Origin: JBBSBL01 sp046330255
GTDB lineage: Bacteria > Actinomycetota > Thermoleophilia > Solirubrobacterales > Solirubrobacteraceae
Assembly: GCA_046330255.1 (NCBI GenBank)
Contig: JAXLTC010000001.1
Span: forward strand, 496,001-560,000
Length of the DNA stretch: 64,000 nucleotides
Direction: 5' to 3'
Of this stretch, positions 45,407 to 54,185 are shown piece after piece. Position 1 is the first letter of the stretch; the number at the start of each line of letters is the position of its first letter. The position numbers were made by a program, and so were the translations under genes. Under the pieces are notes generated by a model, which saw nothing but the letters and a program-made list of their open reading frames with translations, made no database searches and had not been told where the DNA came from.

Positions 45407-47194
45407 TCAGATCGCGGCCTCCTGGCCGAACATCTCCCCCAGGCGCAGCGCCAGGTCCGCGTCCCCCCGGATGTCGATGCGGCCTTCCAGCAGCGCCCGG
45501 GCGGGATCGAGGTCCTCGCCGGCGATGCGGATGAAGTCCGACAGCGGCATGGCGATCGTCAGCGCGGGGGCGCCGGCGTGCCCGGGCCGGGCCCGCGCTC
45601 GCGCGCCCGCGACCTCGACGACCCACGGCCGCACCCCGCCGTCGCCGTCGCGCAGCTCGTACTGGATCTCGCCGCTGAACCCCTGTGCCCGCTCCGGCAC
45701 GTAGCGCCGCGCCAGCTCCGCGAACATCAGCCGCAGGCCGGGTCCCGACCCGGCCGTGCGCTCGAGCCGGACGTCGGCCGAGCGACCCACCCAGTCGCGG
45801 AAGGCTCGCTCCCCGCGCCGGCGCGCGCGGTGCCCCAGCGCCCCCGCCGCGTCCCGGCCGGCCCGCGCGGCCCGGGCGCCGGCGGCGCCGCGACCCTCGG
45901 CCCCGGCTTCCGGCGATCGCGCCCTGACCCCTCGCTCGGCGGGAGGCCCGGAGTCGAGCGGGCCGATGACGTAGCCGGGGTCCGCCACGCGCGGCGCCGG
46001 CCGCCGCGCGAGTGCCGCGGCCACCGGCCGCGCGAGCCGCTCGCGCTTGGCGGCCTCGCGCGCCTCGCGGCCCTCGGCGAACGCGGGCGCGACCTCGGCC
46101 GCGAAGAGCTCCAGCGACTCGCAGATGTGCTCGTGGCGGTTACGGCCGGCCTGCAGGCAGAAGATGACCTGGTCCACGCCGGCCCGCTCGTAGCGCTCCA
46201 TGAGCTCCCGTATCTGCGACGGCGTGCCGATCGCCCCGCGCAGCGAGCCGAGGCCGTGCTGGAGGATCTTCACCCCGAGCGGCGCGTCGTCCGCGTCGAC
46301 GATCTCACGCGCGAAGCCGACCTCGGCGCGGCGCGCCTGGAACTCGTCCCAGATGCTGGTGCGCCCCGGGCGGTGGTCTCCGAGCGCGTAGTAGTGGGCC
46401 AGCGAGTAGCCGAAGAAGTGCGCGCCGTCGATCCCGCGCTCGATCGCGGTGGCCTCGTCCGGATGGCACATCATCGGCAGGACGACCGCGACGTTGGGGT
46501 TGACCGAGAAGCCCGCCGGTCGGCACCGCTCGGAGGCGACGATCTCGTAGTACTCGTCGACCCACGCCTTCGCCTCCTCGGGCTCCACGAAGGAGAACGA
46601 CAGCGCTCCGATCCCGTGCTCGGCGGCCATCGCGATCGTCTCGCGCCGCGAGCAGGCGACCCACAGCGGCGGATGGGGCTTCTGGACCGGCTTGGGCACG
46701 ACGTTGCGGATCGGGACGTCCAGGAAGCGGCCCTCGTGCCCGGCGAACGGCTCCTCGACCATCATCCGGGTGACGACGTCTATCGCCTCCTCCCACTGCT
46801 CGCGCTTGGTCGCGCGCTCGACGCCGAACCCGCCGAGCTCCGCGCCCGAGGACGTCTCACCCGTGCCGAGCTCGCAACGCCCGCCGGAGACCAGGTCGAG
46901 CATCGCGGCGGTCTCGGCCACGCGCGCGGGGTGCTGGTAGCCGGGCGGCAGCGGCAGGATCCCGAAGCCCAGGCGGATGCGCTCGGTGCGCTGGCTCGCG
47001 GCCGCCAGGAACACGTCCGAGGCCGACGAGTGCGAGTACTCCTCCAGGAAGTGGTGCTCGACCTCCCAGACGTAGTCGAAGCCCAGCCGGTCGGCGAGCT
47101 CCACCTGCTCCAGCGCGTCGGCGATCAGGCGGCGCTCGGAGTCCGGCTCCCACGGGCGCGGGAGCTGGTGCTCGTAGAAGATCCCGAAGCGCAT
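45407..47194 (-). CDS. LLM-class flavin-dependent oxidoreductase fused to an SCP2-like domain
   Basis: The 595-residue protein starts with a luciferase-like TIM barrel (MRFGIFYEHQLPRPW, WEVEHHFLEEYSHSSASDVF, GFGILPLPPGYQHPARVAE, about 1-370). It then has an Ala/Arg-rich linker and a C-terminal SCP2/sterol-carrier-like domain (about 490-590, FSGEIQYELRDGDGGVRPWV ... DLALRLGEMFG). It may oxidise a hydrophobic substrate held by the carrier domain, using reduced flavin. A 351-bp copy of its 5' end occurs at 50436-50786. ATG at 47194. Confidence 0.85.
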   Translation of the reverse strand: MRFGIFYEHQLPRPWEPDSERRLIADALEQVELADRLGFDYVWEVEHHFLEEYSHSSASDVFLAAASQRTERIRLGFGILPLPPGYQHPARVAETAAMLDLVSGGRCELGTGETSSGAELGGFGVERATKREQWEEAIDVVTRMMVEEPFAGHEGRFLDVPIRNVVPKPVQKPHPPLWVACSRRETIAMAAEHGIGALSFSFVEPEEAKAWVDEYYEIVASERCRPAGFSVNPNVAVVLPMMCHPDEATAIERGIDGAHFFGYSLAHYYALGDHRPGRTSIWDEFQARRAEVGFAREIVDADDAPLGVKILQHGLGSLRGAIGTPSQIRELMERYERAGVDQVIFCLQAGRNRHEHICESLELFAAEVAPAFAEGREAREAAKRERLARPVAAALARRPAPRVADPGYVIGPLDSGPPAERGVRARSPEAGAEGRGAAGARAARAGRDAAGALGHRARRRGERAFRDWVGRSADVRLERTAGSGPGLRLMFAELARRYVPERAQGFSGEIQYELRDGDGGVRPWVVEVAGARARARPGHAGAPALTIAMPLSDFIRIAGEDLDPARALLEGRIDIRGDADLALRLGEMFGQEAAI

Positions 47195-47218
47195 GCGCTG
47201 CGCGCGATCCTACCTGCG
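46868..47218. repeat. 351-bp direct repeat, copy A (functional gene 5' end)
   Basis: This stretch covers the LLM start region and first 109 codons. It matches 50436-50786 without gaps at a constant offset of 3,568 bases. By eye about 20 of 351 positions differ, nearly all synonymous. Confidence 0.88.
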
Positions 47219-47275
47219 GTTCGCTCGTGCAAGCCGATCGATGAGCGTGCGCCCCGCGCGTCGAGCGAGCCCGCC

Positions 47276-48594
47276 TCAGGCTGCGCAGCGCGACCGATCC
47301 GCATCGGCCAGGCGCGCGAAGCGCCGATTCGTGGACACGGCGGTGATGAACGGATCGGGCTGCCTGCCCGGCAGGCGCCGGCGAGCGAGGAAGGCGACGT
47401 ACGGAGTCCCGGCGTACGCCTGCTTCGCGGGACAGCGCCTCGCGGCCGCGACGAGCGCGTCGACCTGACCGGCCGACAGCTCGCGACGAGGTCCGGAGGC
47501 CGCGAACGGTCGCGTGCTCACAGCCGGGTCGTTCGGGGCCACCAACAGCGAGGCGGACTGCGCGAGGCCCAGCAGGGCGAGGCCGCCGGCAACGATCAGC
47601 GCCGCCCTCGCGCGCCTATCGGCCAGCGCCTCCCGGGCCAGCCACACGAGCCCGGGCACGGCAAGCGCGAGCAGCGGCGGCTCGGCGACCGCCAAACCGT
47701 TGATCCACGTTCCCCGCTTCACCACCATGAATGTCAGGATCAGCGCGCCCCCCCCGCCGCTGCCAGCGCGCGCAGCAGCGGTGGATCGCTCGAGCGGCGC
47801 CGGAGCACGAGCGCGGCGGCGCACCCGCCCAGCAGCGGCACCGCATTCCAGGCCGCCTGCGCCCACAGCCCGCTGATCGCGTGCACCGACGCCCGACCGC
47901 TCGCTAGCTGCGCGACCACGATCTCGCGCCACAGACTCGAACCGAAAACGAGCCAGGAAGCGCCCGCCATCACCCCCACGGCGGCCCCGAGGCCGGCGAG
48001 CGCCCGCCGCCGCCCTTGGGACGCAAGCGCGATCGCCAGCGCTGGAACGGCGAAGGCGAGCTTCAGCATGATCATGCCAGCGCCGGCGACGCCGGCGACC
48101 GCGCTCGTCGACCGTCGCGCGGCGAGAAGCGTCGCGGCCATCACGAGCGGTGCGGCCAATGTCTCCGGCGTGAGCTGCGCCGTTTCGTGCAGGGTCATCA
48201 GCGGCAACGGGGCGAGCACGCCCGCCACGACCGCCACCCAGCGATCGCGGGCGAGCCGCCAGACGGTCCAGCCGACGAGACCGGCGGTGAGCAGGTCGAC
48301 GAACGCGAGAGCCACGCGCACGGTGCCCACGGCATCGTGAATCCCGAGCAGTCCGGCAGAGACGACATAGATGCCGGGCGGCTGAGCCGCCGCGAAGTCG
48401 CCATACGGCGCCCAGCCGTCCAGCCAACCCCGTCCGGACAGCAGGTAGACCCCGTCGGAGTAGTTCCAGTACGACCGTCCGCGCCAGATGACGAGCGCCG
48501 CTAGCAAGCACCCGCACAGCACAAGCCACGCGAAGAAGGGGCCGGCCGCGCTCAGACGACCGTCGGCGCGTCTCGAACGGTGGCTTGGCGGCAT
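47276..48594 (-). pseudogene. glycosyltransferase-39-like membrane protein, frameshifted at a G8 run
   Basis: The first part (48594-47740) encodes 284 residues of a multi-pass GT-C protein (WNYSDGVYLLSGRGWLDGW, PYGDFAAAQPPGIYVVSAG). It then stops just after a run of eight G (minus strand, near 47747-47754). In the next frame the protein continues naturally (ALILTFMVVKRGTWINGLAV ...) to a stop at 47276. Adding one G restores a single frame of about 440 residues. It is either an assembly error, a phase-variable gene or a broken gene. The family transfers sugar from lipid carriers; the target is unknown. Confidence 0.7.
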
Positions 48595-48771
48595 GAGTCG
48601 ATGAGAAGCCCCCCGGATACGCCAGCGAACCTAGCGAATCCCACGTCCGTCTATCCAAATCCGCCGAGGGCTCGGGCGCGGGCCAAGCTCGGACGCCAAA
48701 CAGCCGATCTCCTTCTCGCGCAAATCAGGCAGTATCCCGAGAAAGTCGCCGACGTGATGCCGCCCGCGAGG

Positions 48772-50241
48772 TCAGCTACCGCCCTGCCAGCCCGCGCCGC
48801 AGTCGCTTCCACCAGCCACGCGCGACCGCAGAGTTGACCCGGATAGCGACTGCCACTTATAGCCACTCGGCGCCCCGGACAATACCCCGTTGAAGTAGCC
48901 CCGGGAGTTTACCGACAAATAGGCCGTGTACGTACCGTTCACCGCCACGACCTTGACGTTACCGTTCAACACCGGCTGTGGCCTGACAGCGCCCCAAACA
49001 TGCAAACGACCGTCCGCAGCTTGACGCCACACGGAGATCGGCATCTGCCATGCGTTGAACGACTGCTTTGGACTGCCATCGCCATGCCGAAGGCCCGTGT
49101 ACCATTGACCATTGGACCCAGCGCTCGGAGATGGACCATCGTTCATTAAGTACTGCGATGTCGAGACGTTGCTGCTGTTGTTGTAAAGACCCTCCTCGGT
49201 GCAGTTCACGTACGCAGCACCGACTGTCTCGGTACGCGCGTTAGTAGGGTCGTACAGACCCTGATCCACAATCTTTTGACAGTCCGCTTCCGAAGGCCAG
49301 CAGGTTCCGTTGTGGATCCCGAACTCAGACGAAGCGATGTACGCGCCAGAACGAAGTCTGCCGAGCGACGTTGCAACGTACTTCACGTAATCGAAGTCGT
49401 TAATGACTGAAACGCCATCGGCTGGATTCGTCTCATACGGGTGAAACGAAAGGGCTTCGGCATCGATCTGCTGCGGGCTGCTTCCACAAGACGCATAACG
49501 CGAATCCTGGGAGACGAAGTTTCCGAGGCACAGCGCCGTCTCTATGAAGCCTGCGCTGTCGCCCACATATGTCTCGGCCCCATGCCGAGTGGTCTCACCG
49601 AACCAAAGAGGAGCCGCGCTTCCCGCGTTTCGAATAATCGGGAGCGCCAGAGTCCACATCTGACGGTAAATCAACGCAGCTTGTCGAGCACCGTTCTTCG
49701 ACTGGGTGCCGGTCCCGACCGTCAAGGTATCGTTCGCGTCGGGTTCATTGTAGGGCGACCAGCGATTGGCGAACGGATACTTGTGAGCTAATGCGGAGAC
49801 GAAGGCGGCATACGCATACAGATTTGGATTCAGAGTGCAGGAAGCAGGAGGCTGGGGACTACACGACTGAGGGTCAGCAGATGCATAGCACGGGAAACCG
49901 CCGCCGATTGTGAGGTAGACCGGCAGGCCGTCGGCCACAGCTCGGGTGATGATTGCATCATAATTGTTGTAGTTCCAATTGTAGCTCGCAGGATCGCTCA
50001 AGTTGATGCCCGATGGCGCCGTGCAAGACTGTGCGCCAGGGCTCGTGTGATACCAACTCACGATCAGCTTGATGGCTGTAGCACCGCGCCCCTTCGCGGC
50101 ATCGACCTGCGCCGCGTCGCCAGGATTGACGAGGATCGCGTTTTGCGTGGTTTGCGCGGGCGCCGAGCTGGCAAACACTGCGCCTGAGCTCCATAGCGCC
50201 ACTCCGACCAACGCGATGACGAGTCTGACCGGCGGCTTCAT
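48772..50241 (-). CDS. secreted clan GH-A-like glycoside hydrolase
   Basis: The 489-residue protein has a signal peptide (MKPPVRLVIALVGVALWSSG then AVFA-S). A TIM-barrel region follows with RWSPYNEPDA, whose Glu matches the acid/base NEP motif of clan A glycosidases, and ASSEFGIHNG, a likely nucleophile Glu. Many cysteines (QSCTA, FPCYAS, QSCSP, ASCTL) suggest disulfides, fitting secretion. The C-terminal 90 residues look like a beta-rich module. ATG at 50241 has GGAGG five bases upstream. It is visibly richer in A/T than its neighbours and may be acquired. Confidence 0.78.
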   Translation of the reverse strand: MKPPVRLVIALVGVALWSSGAVFASSAPAQTTQNAILVNPGDAAQVDAAKGRGATAIKLIVSWYHTSPGAQSCTAPSGINLSDPASYNWNYNNYDAIITRAVADGLPVYLTIGGGFPCYASADPQSCSPQPPASCTLNPNLYAYAAFVSALAHKYPFANRWSPYNEPDANDTLTVGTGTQSKNGARQAALIYRQMWTLALPIIRNAGSAAPLWFGETTRHGAETYVGDSAGFIETALCLGNFVSQDSRYASCGSSPQQIDAEALSFHPYETNPADGVSVINDFDYVKYVATSLGRLRSGAYIASSEFGIHNGTCWPSEADCQKIVDQGLYDPTNARTETVGAAYVNCTEEGLYNNSSNVSTSQYLMNDGPSPSAGSNGQWYTGLRHGDGSPKQSFNAWQMPISVWRQAADGRLHVWGAVRPQPVLNGNVKVVAVNGTYTAYLSVNSRGYFNGVLSGAPSGYKWQSLSGSTLRSRVAGGSDCGAGWQGGS

Positions 50242-50375
50242 TGTTCCTCCCTGGTCGTGCTTCGGAGGACGCGACGCCCCAGGATCGCGATTTCCATGCG
50301 ACTGGACCGCTAACGTCTTAGCTGACCTGGAGACTTCTTTACTGCGCTAGAGCGCTTGGATCAACGCGGGCGGTG

Positions 50376-50762
50376 CTATTGATCAGGTTTCGCGGCGAGA
50401 ACCGTCCAACTGGCCTTGGAGCGCCCGGTCGTGCGGAGCTCGCAACGCCCGCCGGACACCAGGTCGAGCATCGCGGCTGTCTCCGCCACGCGCGCGGGGT
50501 GCTGGTAGCCGGGCGGCAGCGGCAGGATCCCGAACCCCAGGCGGATGCGCTCGGTGCGCTGGCTCGCAGCCGCCAGGAACACGTCGGAGGCGGACGAGTG
50601 CGAGTACTCCTCGAGGAAGTGGTGTTCCACCTCCCAGACGTAGTCGAAGCCGACGCGGTCCGCGAGCTCGACCTGCTCGAGCGCGTCGGCGATCAGCCGG
50701 CGCTCCGAGTCCGGCTCCCACGGTCGCGGGAGCTGGTGCTCGTAGAAGACCCCGAAGCGCAT
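50376..50762 (-). pseudogene. truncated 5' fragment of an LLM oxidoreductase gene
   Basis: The first 109 residues are nearly identical to the LLM-SCP2 protein (changes such as Ile5 to Val and Leu37 to Val). After GGRCEL the frame leaves the homology and stops within about 20 unrelated residues. Only a fragment of the barrel remains, so it is not functional. The upstream bases back to 50786 are also shared with the intact gene. Confidence 0.85.
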
Positions 50763-50786
50763 GCGCTGCGCGCGATCCTACCTGCG
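50436..50786. repeat. 351-bp direct repeat, copy B (truncated gene)
   Basis: This is the partner of 46868-47218. The 3.2 kb between the two copies holds the frameshifted glycosyltransferase and the A/T-richer secreted glycosidase-like gene. Confidence 0.88.
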
Positions 50787-50821
50787 CGCCGGCCGGCGAC
50801 CGCGGCGCGCGGCGTGAAACA

Positions 50822-50849
50822 GGAGGCCCCCGCCGTGGCGGGGGCCTCC
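50822..50849 (-). terminator. intrinsic terminator of rnpB
   Basis: GGAGGCCCCCGCC and GGCGGGGGCCTCC form a 13-bp stem with almost no loop. On the minus strand it is followed by TGTTTC. It directly follows the 3' end of the RNase P RNA. Confidence 0.75.
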
Positions 50850-50853
50850 CTCA

Positions 50854-51170
50854 GCCGGTCGGTAAGCCGGATTCTGTCGTGGGCAGCCATCCATCTGTGC
50901 GGCCGACCTGGACCTCGGCGGGCAGCCTGCAAGCGGTCCTGCTTGGCCTTGCACCGGGTGGGGTTTGCCTGGCCGCCGCGTCACCGCGACGCCGGTGCGC
51001 TCTTACCGCACCATTTCAACCTTGCCTGCCCGCCCGCAAGGGGCGGACGTGGGCGGTGTGTTTCTGTGGCACTTTCCCGCGGGTTTCCCCGGGTCGCCGT
51101 TAGCGACCACCCTGCCCTGTGGTGTCCGGACTTTCCTCGAAGGACTCACCTCCGCGACTGCCTGACCGGC
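50854..51170 (-). ncRNA. rnpB: RNase P RNA
   Basis: On the minus strand the 5' end has the conserved GAGGAAAGTCCGGACACC block and the 3' end the universal GACAGAATCCGGCTTACC. The terminal helix P1 forms from GCCGGTC (51170-51164) and GACCGGC (50860-50854). The conserved order and size indicate a type A bacterial RNase P RNA, the ribozyme that matures tRNA 5' ends. The ends are set by the P1 helix and may be a few bases off. Confidence 0.93.
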
Positions 51171-51424
51171 GCCTCTGAGCGTAGCGGGCCGTGCCCGCGC
51201 TGGCCAGGCGGGAGGCGGCGTGGACGGCGGCGGGGCCGGGCGCCGGTGGCCACCCTCCGGAGCACGCGATTCGGGGAGGCACGGCCGGCGCCGCGCCGGG
51301 TGGAGACGCTCCGTCGGATGGCCCCCGGCGCCCGTCCACGGGGCGGCCGGCCGACGGGCGGGGGAATGTGGCGGAGCCGGTGGAGCCACGGGGCCGGCCC
51401 GACGCGCCGGATAGCGTTGGCGGC

Positions 51425-51841
51425 ATGGGTGACTGGCGCGTGGACCTGGTACGGGCGTCCTATGACGCCTTCGCCGCGTCGGACCCGGACGCGCTGGTCG
51501 CGCTGTACGACCCGGAGTGCGTGTGGGACTCCGGGCTGGCGGGCGCCGCGTTCCCGCAAACCGTGTGGCACGGTCATGACGGGCTTCGGGCGATCGTCGA
51601 GGAGTTCCAGACGAACGTGTCGGCCCTCGTGCCGCGCATCGTCGAGTTGCGCGACAGCGGCGAGGACATCCTCGTTCGCCTCCGGGCGCGGGTCGAGGTC
51701 GAGCACGACGGTCCGATCGCGATCGAGAGCGCGATGGGGCAGGTGATCACCTTCCGGGCGCGGCGGATCCTGCGGATCACCGTGACCGACGGTCCGCCAC
51801 CCGGTTGGGCGGACGCCGCGCCCGTCCCTGGGGGCGGCTAG
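51425..51841 (+). CDS. SnoaL/NTF2-like protein (4 of 4)
   Basis: The 138-residue protein has DLVRASYDAFAASDPDALVA, LYDPECVWDSG, a helix (GHDGLRAIVEEFQTN), DILVRLRARVEVEHD and ILRITVTDG. This is the NTF2/SnoaL fold. ATG at 51425. The preceding 254 bases after rnpB contain no gene that I can support. Function unknown. Confidence 0.82.
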   Translation: MGDWRVDLVRASYDAFAASDPDALVALYDPECVWDSGLAGAAFPQTVWHGHDGLRAIVEEFQTNVSALVPRIVELRDSGEDILVRLRARVEVEHDGPIAIESAMGQVITFRARRILRITVTDGPPPGWADAAPVPGGG

Positions 51842-51960
51842 TCCCGGGGCGTCCGCGCGGGGCCCCCCGGCCAACCCATCCCAGGCTATGCCCGCAGGAC
51901 CGGTGTCAGCCGGGATGGGTTCGGTCCGAGACCTGGCGCCACAACCCGGGCAGGACGCGC

Positions 51961-52986
51961 TCAGGCCGCGCCGGGCGGGGGCTGGCTCGGCGGCGGCTGG
52001 CTGGCCGGCCGGTCGGGCTCGGCGAGCGGGTCGCCGGAGGTGACACCGCCGCCCGGAGCGGGCGGCTGCCGGGGCGGGGCCGCGGCGGGGGTCGTCGGGG
52101 CGTCCGGCGCCGCGGGCGTGGCCGGCGGGGCGGCAGCCGGGGCGGCGGCCGGTGGCGCCGGCGGCTGCGCTGCCGGGGGCGGCGGCGCCTGGGCCGGCGC
52201 GGCGGGCGGTGCCGGCGCAGCGGGCTGCGCGGGCGCCGGGGGTGGCGGCGGCGGCGGGCCTCCGGGCGCGGCGGGCGGCGCCCACTGCCCTGCGGGCGCG
52301 GCCACGGCGCCGGCGGCCTCGCCGTGCGCCTCGCGCAGGTCGAAGTACACCTGTGCCTGCACGAGCGCGGAAAGCGGCGCAAGCAGGACGGCCAGGGCGA
52401 TCAGGACGATGATCCCGAGGATCGGCGTGATCGCGACGAACGCCAGCGCGACGATGAACACGGCGATCACGATCAGGATGATCACGATCAGCACCAGCAC
52501 GACGCGCCAGAAGTTGCCGCTCACGAGCTTCATGCTGCGGCCGAAGGCGTCGAACGCGGACCGGTCGCTCTCGACCACGATCGCCGGCGCCAGGGCGATC
52601 CAGTAGGTCGCCAGGATCAGCGCCGGGATGACCAGGAAGATCGCGGCGATCCCGATACCGATCGCCGCGAGGATCGCGATGCCGATCAGCGGCAGCAGGC
52701 GCGGTCCGACCCGGTCGAACAGCTCCGAGATCTTCGGCTCGGGCTCGCTCGCGCGGTCGGCCTCGACCAGCTTGATCACGAGGCCCGCGAGCAGGAAGGT
52801 GGCGACGAACTGGAGCAGGTTCGCGATCATCCTGAGCCCGATGTTGCCGCTGTCCGCGATCAGGCCGAAGACGATCCCGACGGGCACCCACACGATCACC
52901 GCGACGAGCAGCAGCGTCGTGAGGTGCTTGCGGTACATCTCGAACACGCGCCCGAGGGTCGCGCCCACATCCAGGTGACTGGTCAT
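51961..52986 (-). CDS. multi-pass membrane protein with Pro/Ala-rich tail
   Basis: The first 235 residues of this 341-residue protein contain about six membrane helices (LLLVAVIVWVPVGIVFGLIA, IGIAILAAIGIGIAAIFLVI, LVLIVIILIVIAVFIVALAF). The layout resembles glycerophosphodiester-phosphodiesterase membrane-domain-like proteins (VFEMYRKHLTTLLL, RSMKLVSGNFWRVVL). A disordered Pro/Ala tail of about 100 residues follows. Function unknown. ATG at 52986 is chosen; GTG at 52995 adds three residues. No clear ribosome site is seen. Confidence 0.8.
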   Translation of the reverse strand: MTSHLDVGATLGRVFEMYRKHLTTLLLVAVIVWVPVGIVFGLIADSGNIGLRMIANLLQFVATFLLAGLVIKLVEADRASEPEPKISELFDRVGPRLLPLIGIAILAAIGIGIAAIFLVIPALILATYWIALAPAIVVESDRSAFDAFGRSMKLVSGNFWRVVLVLIVIILIVIAVFIVALAFVAITPILGIIVLIALAVLLAPLSALVQAQVYFDLREAHGEAAGAVAAPAGQWAPPAAPGGPPPPPPPAPAQPAAPAPPAAPAQAPPPPAAQPPAPPAAAPAAAPPATPAAPDAPTTPAAAPPRQPPAPGGGVTSGDPLAEPDRPASQPPPSQPPPGAA

Positions 52987-53077
52987 GCGGCGCACCGTAG
53001 AGCAGGGGGCGGACGGCGCCGGGAGGAGCGGACGGGCGTCCGAGCGGCCGCCCCGCGGCCGGGATCGCCGTGCGGCG

Positions 53078-53311
53078 TCAGCTCAGCGCCGAGCCGCAGC
53101 CCGTGCAACGGCCCTCGACCGGGATCGCCGCGACGCCGTAGACGGCCTCGAGCCGCCCGCCACAGACGGGGCACGGCGCCTCCCCGCGGGCGGCGAGCCT
53201 CTCCCAGGCGCGGGACACGAGGGCGTCCAGCGCCGACTCGCCGCCGCGCGCGTCGAAGAGCGCGGGAACCCGCGCGGATCCGGCCGGGGGGTCCGCGAGC
53301 AGCACGGTCAT
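53078..53311 (-). CDS. small zinc-ribbon protein coupled to lexA
   Basis: The 77-residue protein has two CxxC pairs, PCPVCGG and RCTGCGS, making one zinc ribbon. A helix (ALDALVSRAWERLAARGE) precedes it. ATG overlaps the lexA stop (ATGA), so it is translated with the repressor and would be induced by DNA damage. Function unknown. Confidence 0.78.
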   Translation of the reverse strand: MTVLLADPPAGSARVPALFDARGGESALDALVSRAWERLAARGEAPCPVCGGRLEAVYGVAAIPVEGRCTGCGSALS

Positions 53312-53931
53312 CCGAAGGTCCTCAGCAGTCCGACGACGCGGCCCAGCACCCGCACCTCCTTGGAGCGGATCGGCTGCATCGCGTCGTTCTCAGGCTGAAG
53401 CCGCACGTGGTCGTCCTCCTGGAAGAAGCGCTTGACGGTCGCCTCCTCCCCCACCAGAGCGACGACGATGTCGCCGTCCTGCGCGGTCTCCTGCGGGCGC
53501 ACCACGACGAGGTCGCCCTCGAGGATCCCCGCGCCGGTCATCGACTCGCCGCGGATGCGGAGCACGTACTCGCCGTCCTCGCCCCCGGCCGCGCCGGGCA
53601 CCTCGACGTACTCCTCGATGTTCTCCTCGGCCAGGATCGGCGACCCCGCAGCGACCTGGCCGACGAGCGGCAGGCCGCCCGGCCGCACGATGCTCTTGAC
53701 GCTCCCGACCGCGCGGTCGAGCATCTCGATCGCGCGCGGCTTGGACGGATCGCGGCGCAGCAGCCCCGCCTTCTCGAGGTTCGCGAGGTGCGCGTGCACC
53801 GTCGAGGACGAGGCGAGGCCGACCGCCTTGCCGATGTCGCGCACGGTCGGCGGGTATCCGTAGCGGGCCGAGTAGCGCTTGATGAAGTCGAAGATCTCCT
53901 GCTGGCGCTTGGTGAGGTTCAGCTCCACCAC
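53308..53931 (-). CDS. lexA: LexA repressor
   Basis: The 207-residue protein has the winged HTH (TVRDIGKAVGLASSSTVHAH at 29-48), the self-cleavage site Ala95-Gly96 in QVAAGSP, and the catalytic Ser130 (GESMTG) and Lys167 (TVKRFF). It represses SOS genes until RecA-stimulated cleavage. GTG at 53931 has AGGAG upstream. A LexA box lies 35-48 bases upstream, so lexA is autoregulated. The dnaE2 and imuB genes in this window carry the same box. Confidence 0.95.
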   Translation of the reverse strand: MVELNLTKRQQEIFDFIKRYSARYGYPPTVRDIGKAVGLASSSTVHAHLANLEKAGLLRRDPSKPRAIEMLDRAVGSVKSIVRPGGLPLVGQVAAGSPILAEENIEEYVEVPGAAGGEDGEYVLRIRGESMTGAGILEGDLVVVRPQETAQDGDIVVALVGEEATVKRFFQEDDHVRLQPENDAMQPIRSKEVRVLGRVVGLLRTFG

Positions 53932-53965
53932 GGCTCGCTCCTGACGTCGATCTGGAAGGCTGAGA

Positions 53966-53979
53966 CGAACATGTGTTCG
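53966..53979. promoter_or_regulatory. LexA (SOS) box at lexA
   Basis: CGAACATGTGTTCG follows a candidate -10 (TAGGGT on the minus strand, 53987-53982) by two bases. LexA would thus cover the transcription start. Confidence 0.9.
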
Positions 53980-54050
53980 GTACCCTAGCGCCCCCGTCAG
54001 ACGGACTCAAGCCCGCCGGCCGCCCGTGCCGGCCGGGAGCGAGCCGAGGC

Positions 54051-54056
54051 TATACT
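54051..54056 (+). promoter_or_regulatory. -10 element of tRNA-Leu
   Basis: TATACT is 12 bases upstream of the mature tRNA start, a near-consensus -10. No good -35 is visible. Confidence 0.5.
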
Positions 54057-54068
54057 CGGCCGTCCCCG

Positions 54069-54154
<86 letters not shown>

Positions 54155-54185
54155 TGGGGCGGGGTCGTCGGCGCGGGCGTGCCCG

